64,000 nucleotides of DNA from Mucilaginibacter inviolabilis (lineage in GTDB: Bacteria; Bacteroidota; Bacteroidia; Sphingobacteriales; Sphingobacteriaceae), in the NCBI RefSeq assembly GCF_011089895.1, contig NZ_JAANAT010000003.1, positions 741,064-805,063 on the forward strand, written 5' to 3'. The notes beneath the pieces are model-generated. The model was not told the origin of the DNA. It ran no database searches and worked only from the letters and a program-made list of their open reading frames with translations. Within the stretch, counting starts at the first letter, position 1. Each line of letters opens with the position of its first letter. Of this stretch, positions 50,655 through 58,803 are shown one piece after another. The position numbers were made by a program, and so were the translations under genes.

Positions 50655-50775
50655 AAAGCGGGCAGAACCACGGCTGCTAAACCTTACCTCTACTTCGTTC
50701 GCTCATTATCCCCCGCTTCAGGTAAGGTTCGCTATGCCCCACAGCCGCACAAGCCACCATCTTTCTGCCCGCTTT
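50655..50775. repeat. 121-nt nested inverted repeat
   Basis: Three co-linear stem segments nest exactly: AAAGCGGGCAGAA (50655-50667 with 50763-50775), CGGCTG (50671-50676 with 50742-50747) and AACCTTACCT (50680-50689 with 50720-50729). The spacers between stem segments are of unequal length on the two sides. It is the most structured non-coding object in the window and could be a structured RNA or a MITE. Confidence 0.75.
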
Positions 50776-50901
50776 CGCCCGAAGCTTATCTGCTGACGGG
50801 AGAAGAAGAGTTATTTTTCAATCACTAATTTACTAAATGAATAATTCAATAATTAAAAAGGCTTATCTGCTGATGGAAGAAAAGATTTGTTTTATCAATG
50901 A

Positions 50902-50951
50902 TTAAATAAATCAAGGCAATCCTATAATCGGATAAATCAAGGTTCAGACAA
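50902..50951. repeat. GATT-led 8-9 bp units upstream-side of the helicase end
   Basis: On the minus strand four GATT units occur at 8- to 9-bp steps, between TTGTCTGAACC and TTATTT. It resembles the TCTGAACC...AGGATT repeats dispersed in this phylum. Confidence 0.55.
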
Positions 50952-50964
50952 ACTGAATAATTAA

Positions 50965-53631
50965 CTAAAACCCCTTCTTCCTGGTAATTCCCGGTTTGCG
51001 GGGTTTGCGTTCGGTGGGCTCGGCAAAACCTTCGGTGCCGTAGCTGCGGGCCATTTTGGCAATGCGCTCTTCGAGGGTTTCGGTGGTGAGTCGTTCCCGG
51101 CCCAGGCTGTCAACCATAATGGGGAACGCGAAAGGGGTTGGGCGTTCGATGTTTTTAAGGATGATAGTTTGTGTGGCGATGCGCTGTAGTGCTGCCCTTA
51201 GCCTGAACTCTTCCAGTTGAAAAGCAAGGGCTTCATTATAGGCCTGCCGTACCAGCAGATTATCGGGCTCATATTCGGTAAATACTTCGAACAGTAGTGA
51301 TGTGGATGCCTGTAAGTGCCTGTTTTTTACCGGCTGACCGGGATAGCCGGTAAATACCAAGCCACCAATGTGAGCGATATCCCTGAAGCGGCGACGGGCC
51401 ATTTCGTTGGCATTAAGACTGTGCTGGATATCATCCAGCAGGTTATCTATCGAAAAAAAACTGGCATCTTCCAATACTTGTTCAATGGGCACATCTTCAT
51501 CGGTCAATAGCTCAAAACCATAATCGTTCATGGCGATAGAGAAACTGGCGGATTTTATTTTGCTGATACGGAAGGCCAGCAGCGATGCCATACCTTCATG
51601 CACCAGTCGCCCTTCAAAAGGATAAAATAACAGGTGGTGCCCCTCGCGCGATTTGAACGACTCGATCAAAAACTCATGACTCTGAGGCAGGTGCGAAAGC
51701 TGTTGCTGCAGATTGAACAGCGGTTTCAGCGCGATTACTTCTTCGTCCTTTTCTACCCCATGCGCTACCTCATCCAGCTTATCCCTGAACACTGCCGCCA
51801 GTTGCGACGATAAGGGCATGCGGCCACCGTTCCAACTGGGGATAATGCCTTTGGTGGAGTTTGATTTTTTAACATAAGCCGTCATCTCCTTTACCCGGAT
51901 AAACTCCAGGCTACGCCCCGCGAACCAGAAGGTGTTACCCGGTTTTAAGCGGGATATAAATGATTCTTCGATAGTACCCAGACTGCCGCCGCTGAGCCAC
52001 TTTACGCGTACGCTGAGTTCGCTGGTAATGGTGCCTATGCTGAGGCGATGGCGCATAGCCACACGGCGATTGTTTACTTTGTACAGGCCATCCTCTACCT
52101 CTACCTTTAAAAACTCATCATATTGCGCCAGGGTTTTGCCGCCACTGGTGATAAAATCCAACAACTGGCCAAACTCATTGCGGCTAAGATCGGCAAAGGC
52201 ATAGGTGGTTTTTACTTCGTTAAACAATTCCTCGGCCTTGAAGCCGTCGGATACGGCCAGGGTAACCATATATTGGATGAGCACATCCATGGTGAGCAGC
52301 ATCGGGTCGCGGCTTTCAAAAATGCCTTTTTTGATGGCTTCTTTAAGAGCGGCGCCTTCCAATAGTTCGAGGGAGTGTGTGGGCACAAAATAGGCCCGGG
52401 ATACCGCGCCGGGATGGTGACCGCTACGGCCGGCACGCTGCATAAACCGGGCCACGCCTTTGGGGCTGCCTACCTGCACCACGGTGTCAACGGGTCTAAA
52501 ATCGACACCCAGATCCAGACTGGAAGTGCATACCACCAGTTTTAAAGCTTCAGCATGCAGTGCCTGCTCCACCCAGTTACGCAGCTTATTATCCAGCGAG
52601 CCATGATGCATAGCCATGATCCCCGCGTATTCGGGGTAGTTATCCAGGATGGCATGATACCAAATCTCGGATTGCGAGCGGGTATTGGTAAATATAAGCG
52701 TGGTTTTGCTGCGGGCTACTATCTCCATTACCTCGGGTAACAGTTTTAAGCCGATATGCCCCGCCCAGGAATAGTTCTCAATATTTTTAGGAATGATCGA
52801 CCGGATATCCAGCTTTTTATCCAGATTGGCCCGCACCATTTTAACACGACCGGGTGGAAAATCATTACCTAACAAAACTTCGGCCGCCTGCTCCAGGTTA
52901 CCAATGGTAGCGCTGATACCCCAGATGCGAAGCGGGGCTCGAGGTTCGGGGCTCGGGGAGCGAGGCGCGAGGTTTGAGTCGGAGTTTTTCGACGCCGTTT
53001 TATTTTCATTTCCCGTACCTCGTTCCTCGAAACTCGAGCCTGAAACATCATTTCCCGCACCTCGCTCCCCGCCTCCCGCACCCAAAATTTTCAACTTCGA
53101 CAATCCCAGCTCCACCTGTACGCCTCGTTTGGTGCCCAGGAGCTCGTGCCATTCGTCGATCACGACTACCTGTAAGCCGGCGAACATTTTTGGATATTCC
53201 TTTTGGGCTAGCATCAGGTGCAGACTTTCGGGCGTGGTGAGCAGTACTTCGGGTAGTTTTTTCTTGAGGGCCTGTTTTTCGGCGGCTGGGGTATCGCCGG
53301 TGCGGGTGGCAATGTGCCAGGGCAGGCCTATTTCGTCGCAGGCTTCCTGCATGGCCTTGCGGATATCGTTGGTAAGCGCACGCAGCGGCGTTATCCACAA
53401 CATAAGCAAACCGTTATTTTTTTTGCTGGTATAGGTATCGGGATTTTGATTGATAAAACCGGCCAGGAAAGGCAGGAACAAGGCGAAAGTTTTGCCGCTA
53501 CCGGTAGGCGCGTTGAGCAAACCGGAGTAACCTGATAGATAGGCAGCTTCCATTTCCTGCTGAAAAGGGAATTGCTGCCAGTTTTTTTGCCTGTACCACT
53601 GCTGTATAACCTGTTGGCCTTTTGATGTCAT
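50965..53631 (-). CDS. Lhr-like ligase-associated DEXH-box DNA helicase with heptad-coded insert
   Basis: An 888-residue superfamily 2 helicase. Walker A is LLNAPTGSGKTFALFLP at about 36-52; the DEXH box is VVVIDEWHELLG (about 152-163); motif III is GISATIG; motif VI is QRAGRSGHHPG. The C-terminal WYL-like/Lhr core domain ends in a basic tail. Residues about 184-233, between motifs II and III, are a Gly/Glu/Ser/Pro-rich insert coded by two 7-bp repeat arrays; relatives are about 50 residues shorter. In the LIG repair set this helicase sits beside an ATP-dependent ligase and a nuclease, which are not found here. Confidence 0.9.
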   Translation of the reverse strand: MTSKGQQVIQQWYRQKNWQQFPFQQEMEAAYLSGYSGLLNAPTGSGKTFALFLPFLAGFINQNPDTYTSKKNNGLLMLWITPLRALTNDIRKAMQEACDEIGLPWHIATRTGDTPAAEKQALKKKLPEVLLTTPESLHLMLAQKEYPKMFAGLQVVVIDEWHELLGTKRGVQVELGLSKLKILGAGGGERGAGNDVSGSSFEERGTGNENKTASKNSDSNLAPRSPSPEPRAPLRIWGISATIGNLEQAAEVLLGNDFPPGRVKMVRANLDKKLDIRSIIPKNIENYSWAGHIGLKLLPEVMEIVARSKTTLIFTNTRSQSEIWYHAILDNYPEYAGIMAMHHGSLDNKLRNWVEQALHAEALKLVVCTSSLDLGVDFRPVDTVVQVGSPKGVARFMQRAGRSGHHPGAVSRAYFVPTHSLELLEGAALKEAIKKGIFESRDPMLLTMDVLIQYMVTLAVSDGFKAEELFNEVKTTYAFADLSRNEFGQLLDFITSGGKTLAQYDEFLKVEVEDGLYKVNNRRVAMRHRLSIGTITSELSVRVKWLSGGSLGTIEESFISRLKPGNTFWFAGRSLEFIRVKEMTAYVKKSNSTKGIIPSWNGGRMPLSSQLAAVFRDKLDEVAHGVEKDEEVIALKPLFNLQQQLSHLPQSHEFLIESFKSREGHHLLFYPFEGRLVHEGMASLLAFRISKIKSASFSIAMNDYGFELLTDEDVPIEQVLEDASFFSIDNLLDDIQHSLNANEMARRRFRDIAHIGGLVFTGYPGQPVKNRHLQASTSLLFEVFTEYEPDNLLVRQAYNEALAFQLEEFRLRAALQRIATQTIILKNIERPTPFAFPIMVDSLGRERLTTETLEERIAKMARSYGTEGFAEPTERKPRKPGITRKKGF
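52934..53081. repeat. Two heptad arrays inside the helicase gene
   Basis: Array 1 (52934-52982) is seven 7-bp units with consensus G(A/G)GGNNC. Array 2 (53012-53081) is ten 7-bp units in exact register with consensus CYCGNNC, with two degenerate units in the middle. The arrays are nearly complementary and 29 bp apart, so they form inverted arms. The open frame is kept through all 148 bp. Confidence 0.85.
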
Positions 53632-53705
53632 TTATTTGTTCAACAAATTAATGTTAATTTGGTTAGGTAAATCAAACTACCCAACAAAATAAATATAATA
53701 CCGTT

Positions 53706-54314
53706 ATGATAAACATGATGAAAAATAGTGTGCTATTATTATGCTGCGCTGTACTGTTTGCCTGTAAGCAGCCAGGCCAAAAACAAAACAGTGTCGATAC
53801 CACTGCCCAAACCGCGGATACGGCTAAAAACAAAACCGCTGTAACCAATAAACTGATAATCCCGGGCAGAAGCATTGGTGATATTGTATTAAGCGAGGAT
53901 GTGGCCAGGGTAAGTGATTTATTGGGCAGGCCCGATAGTTCGGATGCGGCGATGGGAAGCTCTTTAATGGTTTGGTACAGTAGGCATAAAGCTGATGGTT
54001 ACCGCACCAGTGTTTTTGCACACCGAAAGATGGGTGATAAGGACGAGATCATCAGCAGGATACAGAAGATACTGGTTAATTCGCCCGAGTATAAAACTGC
54101 CGAAGGCCTTGGTGTTGGCAGTACTGTTGACGAGATCAAAAAAAGCTATAATCTGAAACCAACCAGCGATTATAAAAACAAGGACGGCAAAGTACAGGTG
54201 TATACCGACCTGGATAAAGGGATTTCCTTTGAGATTGATACTGTCGGTAAATGCGTAGGCGTGGTGGTACATCAGCTACACGATACGGCTGTTGCTTATT
54301 TAAATATGCATTGA
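53706..54314 (+). CDS. Lipoprotein of unknown function (202 aa)
   Basis: Lipoprotein signal: MKNSVLLLCCAVLFACKQPG, with Cys after LLFA-like box. After a Thr/Lys/Gln-rich linker the mature domain (LIIPGRSIGDIVLSEDVARVSDLLGRPDSSDAAMGS and VGSTVDEIKKSYNLKP) repeats the pattern G.S..D.....: similar to the SmpA/OmlA-like or periplasmic lipid-binding proteins with 'GIRIGMT'-type starts. Two such half-domains can be seen. Function unknown. Divergent from the helicase, 74 bp apart. A Met cluster makes the start uncertain by up to five residues. Confidence 0.72.
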   Translation: MINMMKNSVLLLCCAVLFACKQPGQKQNSVDTTAQTADTAKNKTAVTNKLIIPGRSIGDIVLSEDVARVSDLLGRPDSSDAAMGSSLMVWYSRHKADGYRTSVFAHRKMGDKDEIISRIQKILVNSPEYKTAEGLGVGSTVDEIKKSYNLKPTSDYKNKDGKVQVYTDLDKGISFEIDTVGKCVGVVVHQLHDTAVAYLNMH

Positions 54315-54364
54315 GTTTTATTGCCTGGCGTATACCCCCCCTGCTTTCGCACAGTCCACCACAC

Positions 54365-54381
54365 CCCTCCCGTGGGGAGGG
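54365..54381. repeat. CCCTCCC/GGGAGGG hairpin
   Basis: Seven GC pairs around GTG. It lies in the 142-bp gap between convergent genes, ahead of the terminator. Confidence 0.6.
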
Positions 54382-54398
54382 AATTGAAGCATATTTAT

Positions 54399-54436
54399 AA
54401 AAAAGCCCCGTTGGATTTATCCGGCGGGGCTTTTTT
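54399..54436. terminator. Bidirectional terminator, lipoprotein gene / M16 gene
   Basis: AAAAAAGCCCCG pairs with CGGGGCTTTTTT; inner TTGGAT/ATCCGG-like bases extend it. It is 85 nt after the lipoprotein stop and 21 nt after the M16 stop on the other strand. Confidence 0.85.
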
Positions 54437-54456
54437 TTATATCCCTGAAAGAAAAA

Positions 54457-57327
54457 CTATTTCTTCTCGGTTTTTTCTGGCATCAGTACCAGTTTGATGT
54501 AGTTTTTACCGCTCAGATATTTGTTGGCGGCATCTTTGGTGCTTTGAACGGTCACCTGCTCCAGGCTATTCACGTGGTTCAGGATCTGGTCTGGATTCTC
54601 TTTGTTTTGTGAGGTTGACGCCAGGTAACTTGCCCAGAAGAAGTTTTCTTTCAACTGCTCCTGCGTTGAACGGGCTTCTTTGGCTACAAATTTCTGGATG
54701 TCTGTTGGTTGGGCGCCGTTTTGTTTAATTTTGCCAATTTCTTCGATGGTAGCATTGATCAGCTTATCCACATTTTCAGGTGCACATCCGAAGTAAATCG
54801 CAATGCTGTACCTGCCGCCTGGAATTTTATGGTAAGAAGCACGTACTCCCGGGGCATATACGCCGCTTTCCTGCTCACGCAGGCGCTCTATCAATTTAAT
54901 ATTTAACACTTCTTCCAGCGCATCCATTTGCAGGTTGTTGGCATCGTTATAATCATAATCGCCACTGAAAACCAATTGTACGCTACTTTTTTCGCCCACA
55001 CCTTTATTTACAGTAGTGTTGATGATACCGGCAGGCGGGTGTATCTCGAGGTTTTTATAGTTCTCGTTACTGTTGGTTGATGGCAGGGCACCCAAGTAAT
55101 GAATTAGGAATGGTTTAATAGTTTCTACATTGAAGTTGCCAACCAGGGTAAAGGTAAATCCGCTGGCGTCGGCAAAACGGCTTTTATAAAAACTGTAGGC
55201 TTTATCTAATGTAGCCTTGTTTAACCTATCTATCGTGGTTACCATCGACCTGAAGTTATGATTGCTTAAAACTGCTGAAACCGTATCCTGGAAAACATTT
55301 ACAGGATCAAGACCGCGATTGGCCAGCAACGACCGGGTCTGATCAATTTGCGATTGCCAGATATCCTTATCCTTACGTGGCTGAGTAAAATACAGGTAAA
55401 CAAGCTGCATGGCTGTTTCAAAATCTGCTGGTGATGAGTTTCCATTGATACCCTGAGCATATTCGCTTATGTAAGGTGAAATGTTTACGTTTTTACCGGC
55501 AAGCTTTTTATCCAGCTGGCCTTGATTAAACTGGGCAATACCGCTGCTGCTTATTATAGGAGCCGCCAGGTTGGCCGAAGTAAAATCATCGTCATTAGCC
55601 AGTGATGTACCGCCAAAAGAATAGCCGTTGATCAGGATCTGGTCGTTACGGAAATCGGTAGGTTTTAAAACTACTTTTACACCATTGCCTAAGGTAAGCG
55701 TGGTAGTGCCGATGGCTTCATCCTTCACCTCGTTGGTAACGGCACTTCCGTCAGGCAGTTTGCTCATCAACGGGTCGGATGATACATTATCCACATAAGC
55801 CGTTATATTTTGCCCTGCCGAGGCTATCCATTGCAAAATGGTTTTTTCATCGGGCAGTTTGTCTTTATCCTTATCAGGCCCCTCCACAATCACCACGCGG
55901 TTTTGATCGCTGATGAATTTGCCGGCCAGGGCGTTCATTTCGGCAAGGGTTATTTTGCCAATGTTATTAACATAAAAATTGTATTCAAATTCAATACCTG
56001 GTATCGCCTCGCCGGTTAAAAAGTTTTGCTGGTATTCGCGTACAAAATTTACCGAACGGGTTTTATCGCGTTCTTTATAAGCATTACCAATACCTACCAG
56101 TGCGTCTTGTTTGGCGCGTTCCAGTTCAGTAAGTGTAAAGCCAAATTTACGTGCGCGTTCGGTTTCGGCAACTACGGCTTTAACAGCAGCTTCCAGTTCA
56201 CCGGGTTTAGATACGGCGATAGAGGTAAACGCGTCTTGTTCGCCAATAAAATCACCATAGCTGGAGCGGCCATATAAAAATGGCGGGTTTGGCTTTTGCA
56301 GCAACTCACCTAAACGCGCGTTTAGCATCTGGTTAAATAATTGCTCGCGTATTTGCTGCATATAATCGGTAGTGGTTTTGGTGGGTGCTCCCGGATGTTT
56401 TACAACGATCTGAGCCAGAGTGTACGGAAACTCTTTATCGGTAGCTATTTTAACCGCAGTGCCAGGTGTTGGCGGTACGGCATATTTGGTGCGTGGTTTT
56501 TCGCCGGCAGGATTTTGCAGCTGCGAAAAATTTTGTTTAATCAATTCTTCCACACGTTTAGGATCAAAATCGCCCACGGCTATTACCGCCTGCAAATCGG
56601 GACGATACCAATCGTGGTAAAAGCTTTTGATAGTTTCGGGCTTAAAATTCTTCAATATATCCTCTTTACCTATAGGCAAACGCAAAGCATAGCGCGAATT
56701 ATTGAGGAGTACCGGTAAGGTTTGCAGCTGTAAACGCTCCTGCGCGTTTTTACCGCGAAGGCGCTCTTCTTCCAGCACCACGCCACGTTCTTTATCAATT
56801 TCGCTGGGGTCAAAGCTTACGTAACCGGCCCAGTTGGCCAGTATTTTAAAGCCGTTCTCGAATATTTTAACGGTATCAGACGGAATAGGCAGCTGATATA
56901 CCGTTTCATTAAAGGAAGTATAGGCATTCAGGTCAGCACCAAATTTTACACCCGATTTTTGGAGATAATCAACCATCTGATTCTTCGGGAAATCACGGGT
57001 GCCGTTAAAGGCCATGTGCTCGGTAAAGTGGGCCAGACCCTGTTGATCGTCGGTTTCCAGAACCGATCCGGCTTTGTTCACCAGGTATAGTTCGGCTTTG
57101 TTCTTAGGCTCTACGTTCTTGCGGATATAATAAGTTAAACCGTTGGGCAGTTTGCCGATGATCACCTGATTATCAACTGGTAGCAGATTGCCTTTCACGG
57201 CCTCTTGTGCAGCAGCCGGTTTATTTTTTGCCGATGCGGCCGGTTTCTTTTTTACTTGAGCAATGGCGCCTCCGGAGGTAATTACTAACGCCAGGGCAAT
57301 CGCAGAAAGCTTTAGGTTTAAATTCAT
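54457..57327 (-). CDS. M16 family zinc peptidase, two-repeat form
   Basis: I start the protein at MNLNLKLSAIALALVI, which gives a signal peptide ending at AIAQVK; the 20 upstream residues of the frame do not fit. About 956 residues. The inverted zinc motif is HFTEHMAFNGT at about residue 95, with the third ligand Glu about 76 residues later in KERGVVLEEERLRG. The C-terminal half (PLMSKLPDGSAVTN onwards) is a second M16 pair of domains without the motif, as in other two-half enzymes. It degrades peptides in the periplasm. A strong bidirectional terminator follows. Confidence 0.92.
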   Translation of the reverse strand: MNLNLKLSAIALALVITSGGAIAQVKKKPAASAKNKPAAAQEAVKGNLLPVDNQVIIGKLPNGLTYYIRKNVEPKNKAELYLVNKAGSVLETDDQQGLAHFTEHMAFNGTRDFPKNQMVDYLQKSGVKFGADLNAYTSFNETVYQLPIPSDTVKIFENGFKILANWAGYVSFDPSEIDKERGVVLEEERLRGKNAQERLQLQTLPVLLNNSRYALRLPIGKEDILKNFKPETIKSFYHDWYRPDLQAVIAVGDFDPKRVEELIKQNFSQLQNPAGEKPRTKYAVPPTPGTAVKIATDKEFPYTLAQIVVKHPGAPTKTTTDYMQQIREQLFNQMLNARLGELLQKPNPPFLYGRSSYGDFIGEQDAFTSIAVSKPGELEAAVKAVVAETERARKFGFTLTELERAKQDALVGIGNAYKERDKTRSVNFVREYQQNFLTGEAIPGIEFEYNFYVNNIGKITLAEMNALAGKFISDQNRVVIVEGPDKDKDKLPDEKTILQWIASAGQNITAYVDNVSSDPLMSKLPDGSAVTNEVKDEAIGTTTLTLGNGVKVVLKPTDFRNDQILINGYSFGGTSLANDDDFTSANLAAPIISSSGIAQFNQGQLDKKLAGKNVNISPYISEYAQGINGNSSPADFETAMQLVYLYFTQPRKDKDIWQSQIDQTRSLLANRGLDPVNVFQDTVSAVLSNHNFRSMVTTIDRLNKATLDKAYSFYKSRFADASGFTFTLVGNFNVETIKPFLIHYLGALPSTNSNENYKNLEIHPPAGIINTTVNKGVGEKSSVQLVFSGDYDYNDANNLQMDALEEVLNIKLIERLREQESGVYAPGVRASYHKIPGGRYSIAIYFGCAPENVDKLINATIEEIGKIKQNGAQPTDIQKFVAKEARSTQEQLKENFFWASYLASTSQNKENPDQILNHVNSLEQVTVQSTKDAANKYLSGKNYIKLVLMPEKTEKK

Positions 57328-57606
57328 ATAATTAATGGGATATATTATGCTAAGATGCAAAACGAAAGCCTTAGTTACAAATGGCAAAATGTTAATTAAC
57401 CCTATTTCCTGATTTTAACTAAGATGGCTATCTGGTTTAGGAATCTAGTTTATCCAAAGCTTTATCTATTGATTTAAAAAAAATCAAAACAGACTTGCTT
57501 TATAACCCAAACAAAATTCCCGAAAATTTATTTAAGAAGGATCAACCTGGCAATTGTTAATGTTAGTCTGTTAAACATTAATAAGATGATCAACAAATAA
57601 AAAAAT

Positions 57607-58797
57607 ATGAATGAAGTAAGTACACTGGCAGACGCTTTAAAGCGAAACAATCTGGAGGAAGCAAAAAAACGAATAGATGAAGGTGAAAAACTTCCTAAAA
57701 ACCTGGCAGATTATGATAAGGAGCAAATTTATAATGTGTTGGTAAGAGAACGGGCTTTTGAGCTGATCAACTCGCTGGTGAAAGATGGAATTATAGAGAC
57801 AGATATTTATGAATACGAGAAATTCGATAGATCCATTTTCGAAAAGCTATTTAAAAACCTGGAAAATAACGAAACCGATCTTAGCTTTTTAACCGGTTTT
57901 GTTAAAAAGCTGGATAACATTAACGACGCTGTGCAGGACAAAACCCTGCTGGAGCTTGCTTTTTTAAGCTCGGCACCTATCGATATCATCAGGATACTGG
58001 TTGATGCCGGGTGCGATATTCATTATAAAAATAATTACGAACAAAACTTTCTGTATAAAATTATTCAGGAGTATAGCATTAATGAAGAAACCGGGCTAGG
58101 CTATCTTGAACTTTTAATTGAGGGAGGAGTGGATCCTAATGGCGGAGATATAGTAGGAGAAACACCGCTGCATTTGGCCATTAGTAAAAACAAGAAAAGG
58201 TATATCCAATATCTGCTCCAGAATGGGGCTGACCCTAATCAACAAAATAAAGATGGCGAAAGCCCTTTTTACGCTGCTGTTGTTCACCAGGTTTGCAATG
58301 CGGCTACCTATAACATGCTCAAGGAATACGCCTCTGCTGATTTTGATTTGACCAACAAAAACGGGGAAACATTACTGGTGGGCGCTGTACGGATGCGTAG
58401 CCGGGCATCAGAAGATGAAATAAATCTCCTGGTGAGTTTGATTAATGACGGGGCGGATGTTTACCAAACCTCGCCTTATTATAACTATAATAAATCGACA
58501 CTTGACTGGATAAGTGAGCGACCTGCCGATGTTTTACAGGCTGTGCTGGAAACAGGTGCTGTTGATGTTGGACGTAAGGATAATGAGGGTAATACATTGC
58601 TGCATAGAGTATGTGCCTATAACGTAAATTATGATCAGGAAGCCGCTAAACACGTTTACCGGAAGGCAAAATTGCTTATTGAACAAGGAGCCGATGTAAA
58701 CGATACCAATGATCTTGACCAAACGCCTATGGATCTGGCAGCTCAGGATAATCTGAAAGTGAAAACTGTTGAACTATTGTTGAAGAATAAAGCATAG
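57607..58797 (+). CDS. Ankyrin-repeat protein 1
   Basis: A 396-residue cytosolic protein without a signal peptide. The N-terminal 130 residues are helical and lack clear repeats (ALKRNNLEEAKKRIDEGEKL). From about residue 130, ankyrin units follow, for example ETPLHLAISKNKKRYIQYLLQNGADPNQQNKDGESPFYAAV, EGNTLLHRVCAYN and LDQTPMDLAAQDNLKVKTVELLLKN. Ankyrin stacks bind proteins. It lies 6 nt before a second ankyrin gene and is co-transcribed with it; no toxin or effector gene is adjacent to explain the pair. Confidence 0.88.
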   Translation: MNEVSTLADALKRNNLEEAKKRIDEGEKLPKNLADYDKEQIYNVLVRERAFELINSLVKDGIIETDIYEYEKFDRSIFEKLFKNLENNETDLSFLTGFVKKLDNINDAVQDKTLLELAFLSSAPIDIIRILVDAGCDIHYKNNYEQNFLYKIIQEYSINEETGLGYLELLIEGGVDPNGGDIVGETPLHLAISKNKKRYIQYLLQNGADPNQQNKDGESPFYAAVVHQVCNAATYNMLKEYASADFDLTNKNGETLLVGAVRMRSRASEDEINLLVSLINDGADVYQTSPYYNYNKSTLDWISERPADVLQAVLETGAVDVGRKDNEGNTLLHRVCAYNVNYDQEAAKHVYRKAKLLIEQGADVNDTNDLDQTPMDLAAQDNLKVKTVELLLKNKA

Positions 58798-58803
58798 AAA
58801 ACC

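Larger units (their letters stand above)
50409..50964. other. Gene-free interval packed with dispersed repeats
   Basis: 556 bp without a plausible gene. From left: a GTCATTGCGAGG element (50485-50516), a GTTACTTTTC hairpin (50576-50601), a 121-nt nested inverted repeat (50655-50775), two copies of a GCTTATCTGCTGA-led direct repeat (50784 and 50862), an AATTATTG octad stretch (50826-50860), and GATT-led units (50902-50951). Confidence 0.7.

Noticed and set aside
50536..50828. Two short plus-strand frames rich in Pro, Arg and His
   Set aside because: They run through the nested inverted repeat and have no coding character.
52934..53081. The heptad arrays as a CRISPR or VNTR
   Set aside because: Units are 7 bp and adjacent with no spacers, and no cas gene is present; unit number variation cannot be seen from one sequence.
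52793..53434. A 213-residue plus-strand frame across the helicase
   Set aside because: Antisense shadow of the helicase; its Ser/Pro/Arg-rich part is the other strand of the heptad arrays.
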